A stretch of DNA of 64,000 bases from positions 3,720,001 to 3,784,000 of the forward strand of contig CAVZII010000005.1 of the NCBI GenBank assembly GCA_963775275.1, written 5' to 3'. The translations under genes were made by a program, and so were the position numbers. This document shows, in pieces, positions 57,061-64,000 of the stretch (its first letter is position 1; each line of letters begins with the position of its first letter). The notes under the pieces were generated by a model. That model was not told where the DNA came from and searched no databases. It saw nothing but the letters and a program-made list of their open reading frames with translations. This DNA comes from JANWHQ01 sp963775275. GTDB taxonomy: Bacteria > Pseudomonadota > Alphaproteobacteria > Caulobacterales > Caulobacteraceae.

Positions 57061-58319
57061 CCCGGGCCGGCCCCGAAGCGCGGCCCCTTCCCGAAGACCT
57101 GCTGAGCGTACTGGACGAAGAACCAGTCATCGGTCGCCGGGGCGTTGTGGGTCCAGTAGGTGGAAAGGTCGCGAAAGTAGCGCTGCATGCGCTGGCCGTC
57201 GCGCGCGGCGCTGGACCCGCCGGTGCGGAAGATGATGTTCTGGACCGCGTCCCAGGCCAGGCGCCCGGCCTCCTGGGCGGCGATGAGGTTGCGCATGTCC
57301 GCATCGGCGGGGAAGGGTTCGCCGTCCTCGGCGGCCAGGCGCGCGAACTCCATCTGCTCCTCGGCGACGCGGATGACGATGTGCTCGGCCGCGGCGATCT
57401 TGGCCGAGGCCTGTCCGAAGTAGCGCTGGTAGTCCGGCAGGTCGACGCGCAGGGTCCCGGGGACCATGGTGGCGGTCTTGGTGGTGATCAGCCGGGCGTA
57501 TTCGTCCAGGGCTCCCTTGGCGGCGCCCACGGCCACGGCGACCAGCTCGCAGCAGAAGAAGGAGGCCATGCGACCGGCATAGACCGGGACCTCGTGGGAC
57601 CTGGGCGGCGAGACGTCCGTGCGGCCGGCCACGAGATTGGCCTGGACCACGAAGTCGGCCGGCAGGAACCCGCCCCTGGTCTCCACGCTGTGCGAGCCCG
57701 AGCCCTTCAGCCCCATGACGTCGCCCCAGTCGTTGCAAAGGGTCCATTCGCTGCGCGGCAGGACGAACAGGATCTCCGGGCCCCGGCTGCCGTCGCTCGT
57801 GGGCAGATGGGCCTGGCCGATGAAGTGGGTCGAGTAGGGCGCGCCCGAGGCGTAGGGCCACTTGCCGGTGATCCGCCAGCCGCCCGGCGCCGGCGTCAGC
57901 TCGCCGCCGTGGAAGCCGTAGGAGGCGGCGCGGAAGTCGCCCTCGGGCCCGATGATCCGGGCGAGCGTGGCCGGATCGAACAGGCCGGCGATCTGCATGA
58001 TGTGGGCCGAGGAGAGGCAGTAGCACCAGCCCGTGGACGGGCAGCCGCGGGCGATCTCCATCACCACCTTGAAGTAGGCGGGCGTGTCGAACTGATAGCC
58101 GCCGTGGCGGCGCGGCTGGAGGATTCGGTAGACGCCGGCCTCCAGGAACTCGTGGTGCGTGGCCTCCGGATACCAGGTCAGGGCCTCGGTCTCGGCCTGG
58201 CGCTCCACGAGGCGCGGCCGCAGCGCCTCGACGCGGGCGATCATCTCGCGCGGCGTGAGATCCGGCTCGGGCGGGTCCAGGTCGGTCCAAGTCGGCCGGG
58301 CTGATTCGGTGACGCTCAT
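57057..58319 (-). CDS. HsaA/acyl-CoA-dehydrogenase-like flavin monooxygenase (paralogue 2)
   Basis: A 420-residue protein of the HsaA/acyl-CoA dehydrogenase-fold group. Key segments include EFLEAGVYRILQPRRHGGYQFDTPAYFKVVMEIARG, STHFIGQAHL and GQRMQRYFRDLSTYWTH. It is co-translated with the alcohol dehydrogenase downstream (ATGA overlap). The ATG at 58319 begins the homologous region; the longer open frame upstream is not supported. Probably needs a flavin reductase not encoded nearby. Confidence 0.85.
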   Translation of the reverse strand: MSVTESARPTWTDLDPPEPDLTPREMIARVEALRPRLVERQAETEALTWYPEATHHEFLEAGVYRILQPRRHGGYQFDTPAYFKVVMEIARGCPSTGWCYCLSSAHIMQIAGLFDPATLARIIGPEGDFRAASYGFHGGELTPAPGGWRITGKWPYASGAPYSTHFIGQAHLPTSDGSRGPEILFVLPRSEWTLCNDWGDVMGLKGSGSHSVETRGGFLPADFVVQANLVAGRTDVSPPRSHEVPVYAGRMASFFCCELVAVAVGAAKGALDEYARLITTKTATMVPGTLRVDLPDYQRYFGQASAKIAAAEHIVIRVAEEQMEFARLAAEDGEPFPADADMRNLIAAQEAGRLAWDAVQNIIFRTGGSSAARDGQRMQRYFRDLSTYWTHNAPATDDWFFVQYAQQVFGKGPRFGAGPG

Positions 58320-58478
58320 GCCGGCCGCTGACCTCCCCCGGGCGAACGCGAATGCTTGACGTGCGAACTTGTCGGAGGGCTCAGGCGCCCTGTCAATCAG
58401 CGCCCGGGCTGGACGAGCCTTGCCATTATCGCTGGCCGAACGTCTAATTCCGGCTGAGGGCAACCGGGGGATGCGGAG

Positions 58479-59441
58479 ATGGCGTTTTCGGCCACGCGCT
58501 TCGGCGTCGGTCGTTTGCTGCTGGTGGTCGGGGTCTGCCTTGTGGCTGGCTGCGCCACGACCGAGCCGGTCAAGGTGATTACAGACGCAGGCGAAGTCCT
58601 GGAGGGGAGCACCACGGCATCCCTCAGCGGCTACGGACATTTCTCGGTAACCAACGGACGGCTGACCTGCGGCGGGAACTACAACTCCCTGGACTTCTCG
58701 CCGACCATCGTCATACCCGCCAACTGTTCCGACGGCCGGACTGCCGTGATCACGGCCACTCGGGACGCCAGTGGCACGTCCGGCTCTGGGACGATCCAGT
58801 TGTCCGACGGCGGCCGGGCGACGTTCGCCTTCGGTCAGGCGGTCGCCTTTCTCGCCGGTCCGCCGGCCCAGCGGGAGCCCTACGTCTCCCCGTCCTACGA
58901 TCGGCCGCCGCTTCCCATAGAGCCCCCAGCGCCACCGCCTCCCACGCCGACACAGGTCGCGGCTCCGGCGACCGCGCCGCCGCCGCACGCTGTGACGCGC
59001 CCCGCCCGCGGGCGGGCCCAGAAGGGGCGGCTACGCCCCGGACCGGTCCCTCTTGCTCCCGAAGAGGTCGCCATGTCGATTACTGGCGGAACCTTCGCGG
59101 TTCCGGTCGTCATCAATGACCGGATCACGCTGGACTTCGAGATCGACAGCGGCGCGGCCGACGTGGTCATTCCTGCGGACGTCGTTCTGACCCTGATCAG
59201 GACGGGCACGATCCAGCGGGGCGATTTCCTCGGAACCAAATCCTACGTCCTGGCCGACGGTCGCAGCGTCCCCTCGGCGACATTCCGAATCCGTTCCCTC
59301 AAGGTCGGGACTCGCACGCTGGAAAATGTCACCGCAGCCGTCACCGACGTGAACGGCGATCTCCTACTCGGTCAGAGCTTTCTCAGCCGCTTCTCCAGCT
59401 GGTCGATCGACAACAATCGCCGGGTCTTGACCCTGAGGTGA
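58479..59441 (+). CDS. Lipoprotein with retropepsin-like aspartic protease domain
   Basis: A 320-residue protein with a lipobox LVAGC (Cys25). Residues 30-125 form a domain of unknown type with cysteines (LTCGGNY, ANCSDG). A proline-rich linker (about 135-190) leads to a C-terminal retropepsin-like fold with the catalytic triad DSGA (Asp223 in FEIDSGAADVVIP) and LLLGQSFLSRFSSWSID. Single-domain clan AA proteases of this type are active only as dimers. It may process envelope proteins. ATG start; divergent from the flavoprotein gene. Confidence 0.83.
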   Translation: MAFSATRFGVGRLLLVVGVCLVAGCATTEPVKVITDAGEVLEGSTTASLSGYGHFSVTNGRLTCGGNYNSLDFSPTIVIPANCSDGRTAVITATRDASGTSGSGTIQLSDGGRATFAFGQAVAFLAGPPAQREPYVSPSYDRPPLPIEPPAPPPPTPTQVAAPATAPPPHAVTRPARGRAQKGRLRPGPVPLAPEEVAMSITGGTFAVPVVINDRITLDFEIDSGAADVVIPADVVLTLIRTGTIQRGDFLGTKSYVLADGRSVPSATFRIRSLKVGTRTLENVTAAVTDVNGDLLLGQSFLSRFSSWSIDNNRRVLTLR

Positions 59442-59483
59442 TTGCAGGTCCCCGCCGAACCGGCCACGGGCCGATCCGGCGGT

Positions 59484-59930
59484 CTAAGGTTTGGCTGCCG
59501 GAGGCCTCGGCGGGAAGGACGGCGGCGCGCCCTCGGAGTTGTTGGTCCCCATCATGTTCATCACCTTGCCGTCGGGCAGGGTGACGCTGACGAAGCTGCC
59601 GCCGTGGCCGCCGTTGCGCACCGGGTGGATGACGACCGAGACCTTGTCGCCCTTCCTGAGGGTGTTCTTGGACCAGCCGCGGCGCTCGAGGAAATTGGGG
59701 CTCATCCCTTCGATGCCCCACTGCTCGCCGCCGCCGGCCGCCGTGGGCACCTCCAGCCAGATCCAGCTGTGCGGGTTGGTCCACTGGAAGTCGACGACGG
59801 TGCCGGAGATGGTCTTCTCCTGGGTCATGTCGAACATGGCGAAGGAATGGTGGGCCAGGGCGGGCGCGGCGCCGGCCAGGACGGCCGCGAAGGCCGCTGT
59901 TCCGATCAGTCTGGACATGTTGGCTTGCAT
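59484..59930 (-). CDS. DUF6152 family exported protein (copy 2)
   Basis: 148 residues. Signal peptide ending AHHSFAMFD, then SGTVVDFQWTNPHSWIWLEV and QWGIEGMSPNFLERRGWSKNTLRKGDKV, all aligned with copy 1 (41119-41511). It has an extra C-terminal tail (MNMMGTNNSEGAPPSFPPRPP). The start is the first of two ATGs (59930, 59918). It lies immediately downstream of the partner gene, 44 nt apart. Confidence 0.88.
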   Translation of the reverse strand: MQANMSRLIGTAAFAAVLAGAAPALAHHSFAMFDMTQEKTISGTVVDFQWTNPHSWIWLEVPTAAGGGEQWGIEGMSPNFLERRGWSKNTLRKGDKVSVVIHPVRNGGHGGSFVSVTLPDGKVMNMMGTNNSEGAPPSFPPRPPAAKP

Positions 59931-59974
59931 GGAAAGGAAGGCTCCTGCCCTGGAATACGCACGCGGCGGCCGGA

Positions 59975-60775
59975 TCACTTGTCCTGACCCTGGTCCGGCG
60001 GCGTCAGGATGATCCCGGCCCGGCCGCTCTCGTCGACCAGGTTGCGGTTGTTCTGCTCGCAGATGTACTCGCTGATGGTCCAGTCGCGGTGGCGCTTGAA
60101 GGTGCGCGTCGAGGTCCAGGGCTTGGTCAGGGCCTCGGGGTCGTCGATGGTGGTGACCACCTCGAGCGTGTCCGGATCGGTCAGGCGGAACCGCTCGACG
60201 ATGTGCATCTTCTCGGAGTGACGCACGCCGTAGTTCTCGCCGAGCGGCGTGTCGGCGGTGAAGCTCGTGCTGTCCACCACCAGGGTGTCGCCCTCCCAAT
60301 GGCCGATGGAGTTCCCGTTGAAGGTGAGATCGGGATCGTCCGGATGCTTGCGCCCGTCGGTGTAGATGTGACGGACCTGCATGTAGGCCTCCAGCTCGAT
60401 CATCACCTGGCCGGGCCCGAACATGATCTGCATGGGATAGGGCTGGCCCATGATGCCGGGCATCCCGGGCGGAACGCAGTTGGCGCTGGGGTTGTCCTGT
60501 TCCTTGCCGGCCTTGCGCAGCGCGTTGAAGGCGTCGAGCTTGGCCTGGTAGGCGGGGGTCAGAGACGGCTGGGTGCGCTGCCCGAAGCTGCCGGGCCCCC
60601 CGAGCGGAATCTCCCAGATGCCGGTCGTGAAGTCGGGCAGCTTGGCGACCTCGGCCCAGGTGCGGCCCTGCACGGCGGCAGGCGAGGCGGGCTTGGCCGC
60701 GGCCGGCGCCAGGTTCGACGCGACGAGCGCGGAGCCGGCCATCAGGCCGGCGACGACCAGCGAGCGAGAAATCAT
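59975..60775 (-). CDS. Secreted protein of unknown function, paired with DUF6152 (copy 2)
   Basis: A 266-residue exported protein with a signal peptide (to about APAAAKP). It shares conserved blocks with 40352-41122: CVPPGMPGIMGQPYPMQIM, MIELEAYMQVRHIYTDG, GHWEGDTLVVDSTS, VERFRLTDPDTLEV and ISEYICEQNNRN. The function of the family is unknown. The upstream neighbour on the same strand is the hydroxyacid dehydrogenase gene. Confidence 0.8.
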   Translation of the reverse strand: MISRSLVVAGLMAGSALVASNLAPAAAKPASPAAVQGRTWAEVAKLPDFTTGIWEIPLGGPGSFGQRTQPSLTPAYQAKLDAFNALRKAGKEQDNPSANCVPPGMPGIMGQPYPMQIMFGPGQVMIELEAYMQVRHIYTDGRKHPDDPDLTFNGNSIGHWEGDTLVVDSTSFTADTPLGENYGVRHSEKMHIVERFRLTDPDTLEVVTTIDDPEALTKPWTSTRTFKRHRDWTISEYICEQNNRNLVDESGRAGIILTPPDQGQDK

Positions 60776-60871
60776 CCTGGATCTGTCCCTGTCCGCCCGG
60801 CCTGTCCTGCCGGGTCACGATTGCGCGCTCACAATTGTTACGGTCGTTGACGCTGTCAACGTCCATGCGCA

Positions 60872-61846
60872 TCAGAAGTCATAGTCGTCGAGGTTGACCG
60901 GCCCGTTTCGCACCAGGCTCTGGATCGCCGAGCGGAACATCGCGACTCGCACCTCCTCGATGGCGGCTCCCAGGTGGGGCGTGGCCAGCATGTTGGGGTG
61001 GTTGATCAGGGCGTCGTTGCTCGCCGGCTCGATCGCGAAGACGTCGAAGCAGGCGCCGGCGAGGCGGCCGCTGTCGAGCTGGCCCAGCAGGGCGTCCTCG
61101 TCGACGATGCCGCCGCGGCAGGTGTTGATCAGCACCGCGTCCGGGCGCATTCGCTCGAGCACCTGGCGGCTGTAGAGTCCCGTCGTCGCCCGGGACTTGG
61201 ACAGGTGCAGCGTCAGGATCTCCGAGCGCGCGACCAGCTCGTCCATGGAAACCGCGGTGATCCCGTTCTCGCGGTAGAAGGCCGAGCGGTCGCGGATGTC
61301 GCAGGCGAGGATCTCGCAGCCGAAGGGCTTCAGCAGACGCACGAGCTCGCGGCCGATGTGGCCGCAGCCATGGATCCCCACGGTGCGACCGGTCAGGAGC
61401 CGGCCCATGCGGAACCGCGGCCGCTCGCCGTTGCGCATGGAAAGGTTCTGCGCCGGCACGAGCCTCAAGGCCGCGATCATGAACGACAGGGTGATCTCGG
61501 CCACAGGAAGCGCGTTCACGCCCCACTCGTAGCCGAACAGGATCCCGCGCCGCTTCAGGGCCTCGAAGTCGACCGTGTCGTAGCCTGCGCCGAACTTGCC
61601 GACGATCTTCAGCTCGGGCAGGGCGTCGATGACCCGCGCTGAGAGGGCGTCCAGGCCGATGATGGCCGCGTCGCACCCGGTCAGGAACGAGATCATCTCG
61701 TCCTCGGTGAGCTGGCGGTTCTCGGCGTTGAACCGGGCGTTCGGATAGAGCTCGATCACCTCCGCCTTGCCGGCCGCCGGGACGCCTCCGGCCGCAACGG
61801 GCACGCCCAGCTGGCGGATCGCGGGATTGGCGGGGATGTCGCTCAT
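60872..61846 (-). CDS. D-isomer-specific 2-hydroxyacid dehydrogenase
   Basis: A 324-residue NAD(P)-dependent oxidoreductase. The catalytic Arg (INTCRGGIVDE region), Glu and His (TPHLGAAIEE) are present. The Rossmann motif is TVGIHGCGHIGRELV. Members interconvert 2-oxo and D-2-hydroxy acids; substrate unknown. AAGGAC precedes the ATG. The gene for paralogue 3 lies upstream, on the same strand 66 nt away. Confidence 0.9.
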   Translation of the reverse strand: MSDIPANPAIRQLGVPVAAGGVPAAGKAEVIELYPNARFNAENRQLTEDEMISFLTGCDAAIIGLDALSARVIDALPELKIVGKFGAGYDTVDFEALKRRGILFGYEWGVNALPVAEITLSFMIAALRLVPAQNLSMRNGERPRFRMGRLLTGRTVGIHGCGHIGRELVRLLKPFGCEILACDIRDRSAFYRENGITAVSMDELVARSEILTLHLSKSRATTGLYSRQVLERMRPDAVLINTCRGGIVDEDALLGQLDSGRLAGACFDVFAIEPASNDALINHPNMLATPHLGAAIEEVRVAMFRSAIQSLVRNGPVNLDDYDF

Positions 61847-61912
61847 GGTTCGTCCTTCGGGGCGGCGGCCGCGGCGCCTGGCGCGTCTCGGATCCCGGCC
61901 AGCGGGAGTCGG

Positions 61913-63178
61913 TCAATGACCGTAGCGGTCGATGGGCTGGCCCCAGTGGGAGCGCGCGCGGGCGATGTCGAGCCAGGGCTGGGACGAGGGGTGGATGCGG
62001 TACATCTGGGCGTCGCGCAGATAGCGCTGCATCCTCTGGCCGCGGTTGGCCGAGCGCACCGGAGAGGTGCGGAACAGCAGCTCGATGGCGTCGCAGCACA
62101 TGTTCACCGCGTGGCGCGCCATGTCCCAGACCTTGATGGTGTCGGCGACGGTGATCGGGGTCCCGTCGCGGACGGCGCGTGCGCACTGGTCCATGCACAT
62201 CCGGGCGATCTCGAGCGTCAGGGCCTCGGCGCAATCGGTCAGCGTCAGGGCCTGGCCGAAGGGACGCTGGGCGTCCGGATCGTGCGTGCGGGTGACGCCG
62301 ACCTTGCGGTAGGCGAGGGTGTTCCTGGCCGTCTCCTCGTAGTCGTCCAGCGCCGCGCGCGCGGCGCCCACGTAGATGCCGCCGAAGGTGACGTGGAAGA
62401 AGCCGCCGACGACGCCCAGGTACATCGGGTTGCCGTGAATCCTCGCGCCCTGGCCGTCGCCGGGCCCGAAGCCCTCGGACGTCACCAGGATGTCCTCGCG
62501 GAAGAGGCGCCGGTCCGGCACGAAGACATCGTTCAGCTGCACGGAATTGGAGCCGGAGGCCTCCATCCCCAGCGTCGCGCCGCCGCCCCAGTCGGGCAGC
62601 ACCTCGACCTCGTGCTTGGGCACGATGAAGTTCACCAGCCGGTTCTCCTCGGCGATGCGCCCGCCGCCGATGAAGTGGGTCGCGACCGGGATGCCGGAGG
62701 AATAGGACCAGCGGCCGCTGACCCGGTAGCCGCCTTCGACGCGCGTCCAGTCGCCGGCCGGCGGGGCGCGGTGGGGCGAGCGGAAGTCGCCCTCGGGCCC
62801 GAAGATCTCGGCCTGGACCTCCTCGGGGAAGTGGGCGCCCACGACCAACGGGTGGGAGGAGGTGAGGGTGAAGCACCAGGCCGCGCCCGGGTGGCCTCGG
62901 CCGATCTCCATGACCACCTTCAGGAAGCTCGGGAAATCGAACTCGTAGCCGCCGAACATCCGGGGCTGGAGGATCCTGTAGAAGCCCGCCTTCCTGAACG
63001 CCTCGTGGGCCTCGTCGGTGTAGTGGCCGATCTCGTCGGCCTCGTCCTGCTGGGCGCGCAGCATCGGGATCATCGCCCGCGCGCGCGCGATCATGACCTC
63101 GGGCGTCAGTCCCGGCTCAGGTTGAGGCAGATGGACCTTTCGCTCTGCGGGCGCGGTCGCGATCTCGGCGTCGGCCAA
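61913..63178 (-). CDS. HsaA/acyl-CoA-dehydrogenase-like flavin monooxygenase (paralogue 3)
   Basis: A 421-residue homologue of the other two copies, with PRMFGGYEFDFPSFLKVVMEIGRG, ASGSNSVQLNDVFVPDRRLF and RGQRMQRYLRDAQMYRIHPSSQPW. Closest in its N-terminus to paralogue 1 (both have PQPEPGLTPE / VQPEPGLTAE). TTG start with a strong GGAGGAGA site. It may act with the hydroxyacid dehydrogenase downstream in degradation of an unknown substrate. Confidence 0.85.
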   Translation of the reverse strand: MADAEIATAPAERKVHLPQPEPGLTPEVMIARARAMIPMLRAQQDEADEIGHYTDEAHEAFRKAGFYRILQPRMFGGYEFDFPSFLKVVMEIGRGHPGAAWCFTLTSSHPLVVGAHFPEEVQAEIFGPEGDFRSPHRAPPAGDWTRVEGGYRVSGRWSYSSGIPVATHFIGGGRIAEENRLVNFIVPKHEVEVLPDWGGGATLGMEASGSNSVQLNDVFVPDRRLFREDILVTSEGFGPGDGQGARIHGNPMYLGVVGGFFHVTFGGIYVGAARAALDDYEETARNTLAYRKVGVTRTHDPDAQRPFGQALTLTDCAEALTLEIARMCMDQCARAVRDGTPITVADTIKVWDMARHAVNMCCDAIELLFRTSPVRSANRGQRMQRYLRDAQMYRIHPSSQPWLDIARARSHWGQPIDRYGH

Positions 63179-63251
63179 GGGCGTCTCCTCCGTTGTTCAG
63201 GCAACTTTAGGCCATGGCCCAGGCCCGCCCAAGCGTCGATCGTAACGCCGG

Positions 63252-63839
63252 TTAGAGATGGGCCGCGCGCGTGTGGAACACCCCTGCCTCGGTGACCACG
63301 TAGTCCATCGGCACGTCGTGCGACTGGGGATGGATCGTGGCCATCCGCGACAGCTCGAAGCCGACCCCGATGGTCAGGGGCGTGTGCGGGAAGGCCGCGA
63401 GGGTGCGGTCGTAATAGCCCGCGCCGTAGCCGAGCCGGTAGCCGGCCTCGTCGAACCCGACCAGCGGGATCAGGAGGGCGGCGGGATGGACCGGCTCGCC
63501 CTCGGCCGGATGCAGGATGTTCCAGACCCCGGCCTCCATCTTCGTCTCGGGAGTCCAGCGCCGGAACTCCAGCGGATGGTTCTTCTCCAGCACGACGGGC
63601 AGCGCGGCCCAGCCGCCCGCCGCGATCACCTGGCGCATCAGGGGGATGCAGTCGTACTCGCGCCGGTAGGGCCAATAGCAGCCGAGCGACGCCAGGCTCG
63701 AGGCGGGGAACCGCTCGGCCAGTTGACGGGCGATCGCGGCGCTCTTCGCCTGGTGTTCCTCCAGCGGCAAGGCCATGCGCGCCTCGATCAGCCGCGCACG
63801 TTCGGCCTTGCGCCAGAGCCTCAGGTCGTTGGCGTGCAC
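63252..63839 (-). CDS. 5-formyltetrahydrofolate cyclo-ligase
   Basis: A 195-residue enzyme that converts 5-formyl-THF to 5,10-methenyl-THF using ATP. The signature GYRLGYGAGYYDRTL (about residues 132-146) and the terminal FELSRMATIHPQSHDVPMDYVVTE are diagnostic. The GTG start lies 4 nt after the end of the formate-THF ligase gene upstream, consistent with a folate operon. 63179-63251 holds no gene. Confidence 0.95.
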   Translation of the reverse strand: MHANDLRLWRKAERARLIEARMALPLEEHQAKSAAIARQLAERFPASSLASLGCYWPYRREYDCIPLMRQVIAAGGWAALPVVLEKNHPLEFRRWTPETKMEAGVWNILHPAEGEPVHPAALLIPLVGFDEAGYRLGYGAGYYDRTLAAFPHTPLTIGVGFELSRMATIHPQSHDVPMDYVVTEAGVFHTRAAHL

Positions 63840-63843
63840 GTGG

Positions 63844-64000
63844 CTACGACAGGCCGATGATGCGGCCGTCCGGCTCGACGTGGATGGCTTCGGCGGAGGG
63901 GACCCGCGGCAGCCCCGGCATGGTCATGATCTCCCCGCAGATGGCGACCACGAACTCGGCGCCGGCCGACAGACGGACCTCGCGGACTGGCAGGATGTGT
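63844..64000 (-). CDS. fhs: Formate-tetrahydrofolate ligase, C-terminal part (partial)
   Basis: The minus strand from the window edge reads VREVRLSAGAEFVVAICG and EIMTMPGLPRVPSAEAI, then ends GRIIGLS-stop. The MTMPGLPxVPxAE motif is diagnostic for the C-terminus of Fhs. It couples formate to THF in an ATP-dependent step. Only about 50 codons are inside the window. Confidence 0.9.
   Translation of the reverse strand, partial: HILPVREVRLSAGAEFVVAICGEIMTMPGLPRVPSAEAIHVEPDGRIIGLS

Overview
The window looks like a chromosomal segment of a high-GC alphaproteobacterium of the family Caulobacteraceae, most plausibly Phenylobacterium, Caulobacter or a close relative. The 16S rRNA is alphaproteobacterial. 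The rRNA operon has the usual 16S-Ile-Ala-23S-5S-fMet order with an expanded 5' helix in the 23S. There is a complete holdfast-anchor operon (hfaA-hfaB-hfaD), which is characteristic of stalked and holdfast-bearing Caulobacterales. The genus is inferred from these features, not established by any search.

Layout. 1-6.8 kb: end of an unknown gene, a DUF3126 protein, a flavin monooxygenase, an OPT oligopeptide transporter, a PhoH ATPase, a gamma-carbonic-anhydrase-like protein and a PAS_5 protein, separated by several palindromic repeats. 7-12 kb: a secreted cysteine-rich protein of unknown function, two tandem CTAG-bounded palindromic elements (MITE-like), an M16 metalloprotease, a terminase-small-subunit-like protein and a PHA-system protein. 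12-17.6 kb: surface functions, namely hfaABD and, upstream on the same strand, a GSCFA / TPR-WcbI pair of putative polysaccharide-modifying enzymes. 17.6-24 kb: rhomboid protease, CBS protein, PQQ alcohol dehydrogenase with its own cytochrome c, a putative pentameric ligand-gated channel homologue, an Rrf2 regulator and the first of three HsaA/acyl-CoA-dehydrogenase-like flavoproteins. 24.3-30.1 kb: a complete rRNA operon with a clear promoter, RNase III processing arms and a rho-independent terminator.

30.0-40.2 kb is probably a genomic island. A 36-nt stretch of the tRNA-fMet gene is repeated at 40139-40174 with one mismatch, and the downstream terminator is repeated as well. The island carries a truncated alcohol dehydrogenase, an intact zinc alcohol dehydrogenase, two APC permeases (one GadC-like), an outer-membrane protein, a group II PLP decarboxylase, a regulator with a degenerate receiver domain, and a slipin. 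Together these suggest an amino-acid decarboxylation/antiport (acid-stress type) cassette. No integrase is visible.

40.3-64 kb: a secreted-protein/DUF6152 pair (a second pair lies at 59.5-60.8 kb), a frameshifted esterase, an IorAB-type molybdenum hydroxylase, a KdpD-KdpE-like two-component system facing a Kup potassium transporter, an SLC13 permease, a membrane-protein/winged-helix/cis-prenyltransferase/cyclopropane-synthase cluster headed by a 15-bp palindrome, a metallo-beta-lactamase-fold protein with altered metal ligands, an alcohol dehydrogenase translationally coupled to a second HsaA-like flavoprotein, a retropepsin-like lipoprotein, a hydroxyacid dehydrogenase, a third HsaA-like flavoprotein, and folate one-carbon genes (5-formyl-THF cyclo-ligase and the end of formate-THF ligase).

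No CRISPR array, prophage structural genes or intact transposase were found. The strongest leads are the tRNA-fMet island, the lanthanide-type PQQ dehydrogenase, the channel-receptor homologue, the twin CTAG elements (one of which supplies a gene's stop codon) and the composite palindromes that overlap coding ends.
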